From the NCBI GenBank assembly GCA_037179385.1, contig CM074179.1, positions 31,811,903 to 31,875,902 on the forward strand: a stretch of DNA of 64,000 nt, given 5' to 3'. Positions 53,297 through 64,000 of the stretch are shown here, piece by piece. This DNA is from Holothuria scabra. Taxonomy: Eukaryota; Echinodermata; Holothuroidea; Aspidochirotida; Holothuriidae. A program made the translations under genes and the position numbers. Position 1 is the stretch's first letter. Each line of letters starts with the position of its first letter. A model generated the notes under the pieces. That model was not told where the DNA came from. It was given only the letters and a program-made list of their open reading frames with translations, and did no database searches.

Positions 53297-54578
53297 TTAG
53301 GAACAACAAAAAACAACAAAAAAAAAAAAAAAAGAAACAAAAATCCTACCGAAAATGTTAAACAGTACCGGCTTCCTGTAAACCACAGAAGGGAAGTCGT
53401 TCAAAACACCAAGGTCTTTGTTTAGGCCGCGGGTATGTGTGGACAGTTTTAGCATCCATTTGCTTTCGGATTTAAGCCTTTGAGTGACAGATGAGTAATT
53501 AGAATTGAGTAGGATACATCTTAAATAAGACAGAGAGTGGTTTGAGTTACTTGTGAAATGTTTGGATATAGGATAATTTATTGATTTATCTAGAATAGTT
53601 TTTTTTGTGTGGTTGTTAAACCTCAGTCTAAATTTGGTGCCGGTCTGACCCACATAGTTGCCTTTCTCACACACGTTGCAGCACAGTAAATAAACTACAT
53701 AAGCCGTGTCACAGTTTAAGGGACGGGGACGGATGTTACAAGTAGTGCCAGGAGGGGTAAAAGTTTCGTCAGTGATAACAAAAGGGCACACCTAACACCT
53801 AGGCTTGCCACACTTTTTTTTTGCCTGTGTTTCCAGCCGCCCGAAGCCTGGATGATGTGAGGAGGGATTTGAGGTTGGGGGGTTGTCGTCTCGCAGTTAA
53901 AGGGGAGTCTTCAAAAAGTTCAGAGATTGAACTGTCTGCCCGAAGGATAGCAAAATCTGAACGAAAACATTTATGTAAATTTTCTGTTTTAGAAGAATAA
54001 TCAAAAACAAGTGGAATACGTGTATTTTCAACTTTAGTTTTGTAAGACAATAGTTTGTCCCGGTTGTGACCTGAAGCCTTGCTGATTCCCGCTTTTATAA
54101 CGGGTAGGGGGTACTCATTATTAAGAAAAAATTCCACGAGGTTATTAACATGTTTTTCGTATTCGGGCTGGGTAGTACAAATACGTTTGATTCTAATGCA
54201 TTGAGAAAACACAATAGACTTTTTCAAACTTAAGTGATGCGAGCTCTTGAAATTGAGGTAGCCATGGGTATCTGTTGGTTTACAATAAAGTGTCGTAGCT
54301 ATGGAACCATTGTTAAGTTTAAATAGTACGTCAAGGAAAGGAATTTATGGCAGAAAAATCAAATGTGAACTTAATAGAAGGATGAAAAGCATTGCAAAAT
54401 GATACAAAAGAATGTAAGTTGGGTAGGCCATGTGGCCAAATAAAAAAGATGTCGTCAATATATCTATGAAAGTGCAACGGCTGTAAGGGGTAATCTGTCA
54501 GCATTCTGGTTTCAAGGTCAGCCATTAAAATTACGGCATAACTAGGTGCCATTCTAGTACCCATGGCAGTGTAGCATT
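53297..54578 (-). pseudogene. PLE E, right-arm copy
   Basis: - strand RT from motif B (GTRMAPSYA at the (TA)n edge), YIDDI near 54465, thumb, Cys linker and GIY-YIG to 53297. It shares the one-base loss after SAINSFP and the TAG before VCPF with the left copy, but has TTA instead of TAA in the thumb (KTENLHK), giving a longer open frame from 54227 to 53799. An extra T-run near 53813 shifts the linker frame. The nuclease domain matches the left copy residue for residue. Confidence 0.9.
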
Positions 54579-54740
<162 letters not shown>

Positions 54741-54790
54741 TCGAAAAGAGGTTGTTAAAAGTTCTTAAAAGTTTGCGAAAAACTCCACGA

Positions 54791-54816
54791 CGTTTAGGTA
54801 TAAACCCTTCATCGGG
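54791..54816 (-). ncRNA. Degenerate hammerhead-like motif, PLE C right arm
   Basis: As at 7142-7170 but one C shorter in the stem. Confidence 0.4.
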
Positions 54817-55115
54817 TGGCAAAACCAATCTGAACAACCAACAGTAACAATTGGACACGACAAACATCAAATCCGAAGCGATCGCAAACAGAAGCGAACG
54901 AAAGTGACTGCCAGAAAACATGAGTGCGAAGGATGAAACACAAATCAAAAAAAGAAAAAGAGCGTCCTGGATGAAAAAGTGCACGTACAAATCGAACATG
55001 GTCGGAAAAAAGTAGACAAAAACTAGGTCCGGAAAAAAATAGGCCTACACAGTAAAAAATGAGCACGAACGGGTAGGTGCAAAAGGAGTAAAAACTGGCT
55101 CAAAAGGGGTGAATA

Positions 55116-56985
<1,870 letters not shown>

Positions 56986-56986
56986 T

Positions 56987-57013
<27 letters not shown>

Positions 57014-57018
<5 letters not shown>

Positions 57019-57141
57019 AATCAAATTGGTAAAGCTGGAAAATCTGGCTGAGGTGAAAAAACGATGTTGACCCCACCGGGATTCGAACTCGGGACCTCCC
57101 GCTTTCTAGTGCGGACGCTCTAACCACTGAGCCATGAAGCC
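57014..57141 (-). repeat. tRNA-derived SINE, right copy a
   Basis: The tRNA-like head at 57069-57141 on the - strand is followed by the shared body. It differs from the left copy by a few bases (GGGACCTCC for GAGACCTCC). The upstream segment is cut by (TA)n at 57296. The anticodon loop is again 8 nt. Confidence 0.7.
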
Positions 57142-57295
57142 AAGTTGGTTTGGCCTTTGTTGAAATAACAGATGAAGCAACTCGCAATTCACCTCCTGAG
57201 CAGGCGCCTAACTTTTCGGAACAGCACTAGTTCTCGTTTGACGCAAGCCCACCCAGAGATCAAAGTTGATGCTATCCAGCTGAACACAATTGTTG

Positions 57296-57371
<76 letters not shown>
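57296..57371. repeat. (TA)n tract
   Basis: TA tract joining SINE copy a to the PLE F remnant. Confidence 0.92.
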
Positions 57372-57374
<3 letters not shown>

Positions 57375-57416
57375 CATGTATTTATGCTGTAAAAGCAAAC
57401 AAAAACCCTACTTAAA

Positions 57417-57444
57417 GTTTCTCACAAATCAATGCGATCGTCAG
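57417..57444 (-). ncRNA. Hammerhead-like core, PLE F
   Basis: - strand CTGACGA, a five-pair stem TCGCA/TGTGA with loop TTGATT, then GAAAC. Both invariant strands match CUGANGA...GAAAC. It lies about 150 bp downstream of the PLE F coding remnant. Confidence 0.62.
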
Positions 57445-57698
57445 GGGATCTCGGTTAACAATGAACACAAGCCTTCGCCGTTCTGGGTTTTTAACCATTG
57501 CCCGCTTGAGTAACTTTCTTGCGTGTGTGGTGATGGCGGCATTGTGATAGAATCTCCTATCTTTTGTTCAAGAGGTTGGGGGAACGGTGATCGACTATAG
57601 CAAGTTTTTCAGCTTGACAAAGGTTACAAAAGCCAGATGGAGTTCTATGTGTGTTTGACTGCCAACGAATTGTATTTTTGGGCAATTATTTGTATTTG
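57445..57698 (-). pseudogene. PLE F remnant: end of a GIY-YIG domain
   Basis: - strand frame near 57635-57540 reads [20 protein letters not shown], then NKR, a stop, EILSQCRHHHTRKK. This Cys/His block (C..C..EK....LNKR.E..S.CRH) is, from memory, the C-terminal part of one group of GIY-YIG-bearing PLEs. It is cut at the 5' side by (TA)n at 57699. One in-frame stop and shifts are present. It exists only in the right arm and represents a sixth PLE family in the window. The family call rests on this block plus the hammerhead core downstream. Confidence 0.6.
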
Positions 57699-57701
57699 TA
57701 T

Positions 57702-57796
<95 letters not shown>
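57699..57796. repeat. (TA)n tract
   Basis: TA tract between PLE F and a SINE fragment. Confidence 0.92.
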
Positions 57797-57800
<4 letters not shown>

Positions 57801-57937
57801 GACCCGGGTTCAAGTCCTGGTCGTGACTAAATTTTCTCTCTGAATTCATTTCTTATTTCCCTTGTTCATTAGGGCTAATGCCAATGCTTGGGACTTTTTT
57901 CAATTTCTAAAATCGAACTTTAACACTCCTTTCGACT

Positions 57938-57938
<1 letters not shown>
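57797..57938 (+). repeat. Fragment of a second tRNA-derived SINE
   Basis: It starts with the 3' half of a tRNA-like sequence: B box GGTTCAAGTCC in a T arm, then GTGACTAAATTTTC. It then has a body with no coding. The 5' half is replaced by (TA)n. Confidence 0.5.
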
Positions 57939-57975
<37 letters not shown>

Positions 57976-58328
57976 AATCAAATTGGTAAAGCTGGAAAAT
58001 CTGGCTGAGGTGAAAAAACGATGTTGACTCCACCGGGATTCGAACTCGAGACCTCCCGCTTTCTAGTGCGGACGCTCTTACCACTGAGCCATGAAGCCAA
58101 GTTGGTTTGGCCTTTGTTCAAATAACAGATGAAGCAACTCGAAATTCACCTCCTGAGCAGGCGCCTAATTTTTCTGAACAGCACTAGTTCTCGTTTGACG
58201 CAAGCCCAACCAGAGATCAAAGTTGATGCTATCCAGCTGAACACAATTGTTTATTCGCCAGCGGATCTCCCGAGCGAAACAGAAACCTGTGGAAGCAGAG
58301 ATGAAGTGAAAATAAACGCTGGAGACAC
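57976..58328 (-). repeat. tRNA-derived SINE, right copy b, with upstream segment
   Basis: The tRNA-like head at 58026-58098 (-) is the direct inverted partner of 4744-4816. The upstream segment 58099-58328 is complete. An 8-nt anticodon loop with CTAG is again present. Confidence 0.72.
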
Positions 58329-58330
58329 AC

Positions 58331-58406
<76 letters not shown>
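58329..58406. repeat. (TA)n tract, 3' of PLE B right arm
   Basis: Counterpart of 4433-4512. Confidence 0.9.
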
Positions 58407-58410
<4 letters not shown>

Positions 58411-58565
58411 AAAATAAGAAGCCACCGGACGCACGACATATCAAAAACAATCCATAAAAGTTTATTAAAACGAGAATGTTAGCTGGATCGTTAAAATCTT
58501 CAATGCAATAAGATGATAAAACTGGTTAAATCTTTGAAAAGGTAAAATGAGTATACATATTGCGC

Positions 58566-58599
58566 CGACGTTTCGAAAAGGTAAACTTTTCTTGATCAG
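58566..58599 (-). ncRNA. Hammerhead-like motif, PLE B right arm
   Basis: Same as 4239-4272: CTGATCA, six-pair stem, GAAAC. Confidence 0.58.
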
Positions 58600-58682
58600 G
58601 TACAAAAGTACACTGAAAAGACTCTCAGAAACCAGCACATAAGAACGAATACAGGTGAAAAAGCAAATACCGGAAGATTATC

Positions 58683-59036
58683 CTAAACGCTATGGCTGAC
58701 GTCTTTAATATTCATGCCTACTGGATCAAAGGTATTCAGACGGTAAATCCACTTTAGCTCTACTTCTTCTCGAGTTTTCTTGTTATTGTCAATAAGCTTT
58801 TCAATTCCAATGAGCTCAAAATTTCTACAGGACTGAAAATGTTTGCCAAGGGGTGTTTTAGCTTTACGTATTTCTTGCCTATGCCCACGGTGCCTAATCC
58901 TCAGCTCCCCGCCTGTCTCTCCCACATACTTTTTTTTACAACCTAAACAATTGACAGGATAAACGAGTCCTTCCGTATCGCAGGTAATGTCGTGAAAAAT
59001 TCTGAACTTTTGACCTGTAGAATTACTCTGTACCAA
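58683..59036 (-). pseudogene. PLE B, right-arm copy: GIY-YIG endonuclease, open
   Basis: An uninterrupted - strand frame covers the nuclease: GLVYPVNCLGCKKKYVGETG holds both the GIY and YIG strands, then RIRHRGHRQEIRK and KWIYRLNTFDPVGMN. The A-run that is short in the left copy is two bases longer here and keeps the frame. The domain could be translated, but the element upstream is broken, so it is still a fragment. Confidence 0.88.
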
Positions 59037-59062
59037 ATTAGTTTCTTTAATAGCAGTACATG

Positions 59063-60437
59063 TTACACAGCGATTGGAATGGGTTTTAAAACAACCTTTG
59101 CTTGACTCATTAAAACTTTAGAAGTTTTAGCCTTAACAAGAAGGGACTTTAAATTAGGAGGTTGTCGGTAAATAACCGCAGGAGGGAGTGGGACGTTTTC
59201 CTTAAAAGTCTCCGACATTTGTAAAATAAGGAAATGTTTCTTAATAATCTTGGACAAAGGGGGGGGGGGGGGGGAGTCGTGGATTACGAGTAGTAACCAG
59301 AGGAGCTAAAAGGTGCTTCTCCTTTTTGGCAGCAGACTGGGGATTAAGGAGGCTGTCACGGGACACTTTATCTGCCTCTTTGATTTTATTACGAACCTTA
59401 ACACTAGGGTATCCTCGTTCTCTGAGATTATTATTAAGCTTGGTCAGGTTCCTATGTAAGTCCCTCTCATCTGAACAGGTAGATTTAATACGAAGTGCCT
59501 GTCCAAAAGCTATGTTATCTAGGGTATTACGACTATGAAATGAATCACAACGAAGATAGAGATTTTTAAAATTAGGCTAAACAAACAAGTCGGTACTTAG
59601 GAGACCTTCCTCAGTACGCTTAATGAGAATATCAAGAAAAGGAATAGAATTAAAATCTAAATTGTAAGTAAATTCTAACTCAGAGGGATACAAATTATTG
59701 AAAACCTCCATAAAAGAGGTAAAGGCATCTTTGCCATGTGGCCACAAACCCCAAATATCATCAATATAACGACACCATTCTAACGGTTTCAGAGTACAAG
59801 TATCCCATAATTTTTCCTCCACCAGCCCCATCCCCAAACAGGTATAGCCTGGTGCCATTTTGGGTCCGATCGAAGTACCATGAATTTGTGTGAAGAACTC
59901 ACCATTAAATTCAAAATGATTTTCATTGAGACAAATCCTGAGACAATCAACTAAATTCTTAGTGAATGGAATTTTAATCGATCTGCGATCTAAAGCACGT
60001 CTCACCCCTTTTATGCCCTGGGGCATGCTAGGGTACATAGCTTTTACGTCTATGGTGAACATAGTAAGATTAGGAGAAAGAAGGCCTCTATTGTTAACAG
60101 AACTGATTAAATTAAGAACGTCCGTAGAATCCTTTACAAAAGAGTCCAATTTCCTCATTTCCGGATTAATATAGAAATCTACAAATTCAGAGAGTCTTTC
60201 GATAGGTGAACCGTTTCTTGAAATTACCGGCCTGGTCTTAAGGTAGCCATTTTCGTCTGTGTCCTTGTGTGTTTTAGGTAGGGTATAATAACGTGATGTT
60301 TTGACGTCACAGGGTACGAGGTATTCCGCCGTTGTCTCGTCAATATCACCATCACTTGACTTTTCTTAACAATGTAGGAAACTTTTTGAACTGTCTCTGG
60401 TGTTTTATCAGAATCATTCCTACGGTACACTTTCGCA
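59063..60437 (-). pseudogene. PLE B, right-arm copy: reverse transcriptase
   Basis: - strand RT, more intact than the left copy. It is open from 60158 to 59577 over motif A (TIDVKAMYPSMP), motif B (GTSIGPKMAP) and the catalytic YIDDI near 59755-59769. It then meets the shared TAG after DLFV. A G-run of about 15 at 59260-59275 (about 7 C in the left copy) shifts the thumb frame. It is 5'-truncated by (TA)n at 60438. Confidence 0.88.
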
Positions 60438-60496
60438 TATATATATTTATATGTATATACATATATGTATATATAAATATATATATATATATATAA
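60438..60496. repeat. (TA)n tract, right arm, A/B boundary
   Basis: Only about 60 bp against about 180 bp in the left arm. Confidence 0.9.
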
Positions 60497-62069
60497 GGCA
60501 ACATGGAAAACAGAGTGTGCATGTAGATCCAACGAATGATTTATTGAAACAGAAATTTTCGCCGCCCCTTTGTCAACTGTGTTGTGGAAATCAACCGTTA
60601 CATACAAACGAGTTAGAGTTGAATGCGTACAATACCGCGTAATATTAAAATAAGTTTGAAAAGTTGTAAAGTGACGTCATAATGATGATGATCGAAAAGT
60701 ACGCAGTTACAAAGAACGCACGTTCTCACATATTAATTAATATAAAGCGCACAAATCATAACCATAGCTGAGCTTGATTGGCCAAAATATTGTAAAGTGA
60801 CGAGACATTCTAAAATTGTAGTGTGCGTTCCTCATTTCGTTTTTTGAATGGAAGCGTATGTACATATTCAAAACTCCATTTTAACTAAACAGTTTATCAA
60901 AGCGACAAGATGCGAGTGCGTGAGATATTTTCAAGTAATAAAACTGTCTTACTGACAAATAAAAACTGTTCATATCTACTTCAAAAATAAAGCTCTAAAT
61001 TGTATATTACAAGTAATATTAGAATTACAAAGCATCCGAGTTTTAAAAAAATTAAATAATTGGCGTAACTTTACAGAGTGTGAGATGCTATAGTAAATAG
61101 AAAATAATTGAAGAAGCGGGAGTAAATGACAAGGTAGCACAGTTGTACAAAAGAAGGAAACAGAATTACTGAATAACTTGAAGAAACTGTATGCTGATAA
61201 ATAAGAAAAATCTCTATTAAGACCTTGCCTGTGGCTATTAAGATGTAAAATTAGTTTGAGTTCGTGGCGCTCACGGTCTTCACAGCATCGAAACCTACCG
61301 AGGGCAATGGTAAACCTCAAGTCGTCACCCGTGTGACCGCTACTGTGGAAACGTTCCGCAAGTGGGAATCCGTTGGGATTCGCGTTACGAATGCTTTGTT
61401 TATGATTATTGAATATCAATCTAAATTTCGTACTGGTTTCTCCAACGTAGCACACAGTCGGGCGTTTGCTGAATGATATAATATACACTACGTTGGAGGA
61501 ATCGCAATTGTAAGGACCAGGGTGGACAGTTATACCATTAAAAGTAAGGGAGGCAACGGTCAACATGTGTTGACAAACCTGATAACGCGGCTTGTTACAC
61601 GGAGTATTACCCTGTTGGGTTTAAGTAGATCTTAATCTAGAACGTACAAGTAACGATCTGAGGTTGGGGGTTGTTTGGTAGCAATAATAGGGGGTTGTGG
61701 GAAAAATTCAGCAAGTAAATCATTTTCATGGATTGTTTTCCAAGAAGACTTCGAAAGTTTTCTAGTGGTTGGATGATGTTTCACCACAAACGGGATGCGA
61801 TTGCCACTGTTAGTTTTGCGATTGTACGAAAGAAGTGATTCGCGTGTAGCACGGCGAGCCATACCAATTTGTTTTTTGACTAGGCTCAAAGGATACCCCC
61901 TGTCGGTGAAACTAAGGGTGAGGTTGTGGACGTGATGCTCAAAGCCCACCGGATCTGATCAAATACGTTTTAAGCGGATAGCGTGACTAAAAATTAAGGA
62001 AGATTTGCTCTGGTGTGGAAGAAAGGTTTCGTAACGAAGGTAAGTGTGAGTGTCTGTAGGCTTAGAATA

Positions 62070-62071
<2 letters not shown>
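60497..62071 (-). pseudogene. PLE A, right-arm copy
   Basis: Inverted copy of 656-2229. GIY-YIG lies at 61566-60976 (VVYII, CYVGET), and the RT thumb-like part at 61949-61632, with the same TGA upstream. It differs from the left copy at about three residues (for example LILHLN for LILRLN). The RT palm is absent. Confidence 0.88.
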
Positions 62072-62117
<46 letters not shown>

Positions 62118-62152
62118 TTATAATGTTATATATATATATATATATATAACAT

Positions 62153-62201
<49 letters not shown>
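62072..62201. repeat. (TA)n tract, inverted partner of 542-655
   Basis: TA with the same ATAATGTTATAT palindrome. Confidence 0.92.
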
Positions 62202-62355
62202 CGCTGGATTTACCGGTAGGGGGAAATCGGTATACCGTCAGAACGTTAAGGCGAAAAGAAAACAATAAAATACATAAGAATATATTTCCCCTTTGCGTTT
62301 TGAGATATGCATAGCCTACACATTATTTCAATGGCCCCTCATACATTTGTGTTAA

Positions 62356-62535
62356 GCAGTATGAGGTCTCCCAATCTATTTGGCACTACGTAACATTTGG
62401 CGCGTAAATTGCAATAATATTCCTTCAGTAAATCTTAGCACAGAAGGAAACATGTCTTCTTACCTGTTTGTCACATTGTAAGCGATTTGGCCTTACAGAT
62501 AACCATATGCAAATATATTAATATACACTTTAGTT
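62356..62535. other. Unique 180-bp spacer between inverted and direct T segments
   Basis: Not found elsewhere in the window. It lies at the centre of the head-to-head pair of PLE A copies. No coding. Confidence 0.6.
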
Positions 62536-62854
62536 GGCGAAAAATCGTCTGAAAACGAATTTACCCATAGGGCGAAAAACCGTTTCCCCTTAACGTTTTG
62601 ACACACATTTTCAATGGGAATACGTAACAGTAAGGTAAATCCCCACATACCATACGTAGTACATGTAATTACTTAAATGTATACCAACTCACGTAAACGT
62701 ATCCGTTAACACAAATGTATGAGGGGCCATTGAAATAATGTGTATGCATATCTCAAAACGCAAAGGGGAAATATATTCTTATGTATTTTATTGTTTTCTT
62801 TTCGCCTTAACGTTCTGACGGTATACCGATTTCCCCCTACCGGTAAATCCAGCG
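62536..62854 (+). repeat. Outer arm segment T, direct copy
   Basis: Near-identical to 223-541 in the same orientation. The match starts sharply at GGCGAAAAATCG. Confidence 0.9.
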
Positions 62855-62938
62855 TTATATATATATATATATATTTATTTATATATATAATGTTATATAT
62901 ATATATATATAACATTATAAATATAAATATATATATAT
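62855..62938. repeat. (TA)n tract 5' of PLE A'
   Basis: Shorter form of 542-655. Confidence 0.9.
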
Positions 62939-64000
62939 TCTATTCTAAGCCTACAGACACTCACACTTACCTTCGTTACGAAACCTTTCTTCCACACCAG
63001 AGCAAATCTTCCTTAATTTTTAGTCACGCTATCCGCTTAAAACGTATTTGATCAGATCCGGTGGGCTTTGAGCATCACGTCCACAACCTCACCCTTAGTT
63101 TCACCGACAGGGGGTATCCTTTGAGCCTAGTCAAAAAACTAATTGGTATGGCTCGCCGTGCTACACGCGAATCACTTCTTTCGTACAATCGCAAAACTAA
63201 CAGTGGCAATCGCATCCCGTTTGTGGTGAAACATCATCCAACCACTAGAAAACTTTCGAAGTCTTCTTGGAAAACAATCCATGAAAATGATTTACTTGCT
63301 GAATTTTTCCCACAACCCCCTATTATTGCTACCAAACAACCCCCAACCTCAGATCGTTACTTGTACGTTCTAGATTAAGATCTACTTAAACCCAACAGGG
63401 TAATACTCCGTGTAACAAGCCGCGTTATCAGGTTTGTCAACACATGTTGACCGTTGCCTCCCTTACTTTTAATGGTATAACTGTCCACCCTGGTCCTTAC
63501 AATTGCGATTCCTCCAACGTAGTGTATATTATATCATTCAGCAAACGCCCGACTGTGTGCTACGTTGGAGAAACCAGTACGAAATTTAGATTGATATTCA
63601 ATAATCATAAACAAAGCATTCGTAACGCGAATCCCAACGGATTCCCAGTTGCGGAACGTTTCCACAGTAGCGGTCACACGGGTGACGACTTGAGGTTTAC
63701 CATTGCCCTCGGTAGGTTTCGATGCTGTGAAGACCGTGAGCGCCACGAACTCAAACTAATTTTACGTCTTAATAGCCACAGGCAAGGTCTTAATAGAGAT
63801 TTTTCTTATTTATCAGGATACAGTTTCTTCAAGTTATTCAGTAATTCTGTTTCCTTCTTTTGTACAACTGTGCTACCTTGTCATTTACTCCCGCTTCTTC
63901 AATTATTTTCTATTTACTATAGCATCTCACACTCTGTAAAGTTACGCCAATTATTTAATTTTTTTAAAACTCGGATGCTTTGTAATTCTAATATTACTTG
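62939..64000 (+). pseudogene. PLE A', third copy, cut by window end
   Basis: Direct repeat of 656-1717. It carries the same TGA at about 63053, and the thumb-like frame 63061-63378 is identical at protein level to the left copy. GIY-YIG starts near 63445 (VVYII, CYVGET) and is open up to the window end. At about 63770 it has AAT, where the left copy has AAC and the inverted copy AAT, so it shares variants with both. Confidence 0.9.

Overview
The window looks like invertebrate nuclear DNA, probably from a marine deuterostome. It is AT-rich and packed with decayed transposons. It holds Penelope-like retroelements with GIY-YIG nucleases, Tx1/L1-like and CR1/L2-like LINE remains, tRNA-derived SINEs, hAT-type and TTAA-type non-autonomous elements, very long (TA)n and (ATT)n tracts, and a recurrent TAGGCCT motif of the kind I associate with echinoderms. 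The echinoderm assignment is an inference and only moderately secure. No bacterial operon, CRISPR array, rRNA or clear intact host gene was seen. A 100-N assembly gap lies at 46528-46627.

Layout. Left arm (393-12468): four 5'-truncated Penelope-like elements (PLEs) on the + strand, here called A, B, C and E, plus one nearly full-length PLE on the - strand (D). They are separated by (TA)n tracts, with a tRNA-derived SINE between B and C. Core (12469 to about 51000): single-copy-looking DNA carrying a two-exon gene remnant (17528-14365, - strand), a 71-bp tandem repeat, a 2.03-kb hAT-like element with a perfect 8-bp target duplication, a foldback element nested in a hAT-like MITE, L1-type and CR1/L2-type LINE remains, and other MITEs. 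Right arm (53208-62355): an inverted copy of the left arm, with A, B, C and E on the - strand. Conceptual proteins of the two arms differ at only about 0-3 residues per 100-300. It lacks D, has an extra ~1 kb with a sixth PLE remnant (F), and is preceded by a partial tandem copy of E (51005-52531). From 62536 to the window end the left-arm start (223-1717) recurs in direct orientation, head-to-head with the inverted copy of A.

How the parts relate. The PLEs supply a reverse transcriptase (palm motif YIDDI or FIDDI) and a GIY-YIG endonuclease. Five of the six families carry a hammerhead-ribozyme-like core downstream of the coding region: canonical CUGANGA plus GAAA in D, E and F, one or two changes in B and C. 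Every PLE begins or ends in (TA)n. Element D sits inside a (TA)n tract in the left arm, while the right arm has an uninterrupted tract at the same place, so the window contains its own filled and empty insertion sites. Every PLE copy has at least one frameshift or stop, so none seen here is autonomous, although several right-arm domains remain open. The most unusual thing is the large inverted-repeat architecture built from stacked PLE families.
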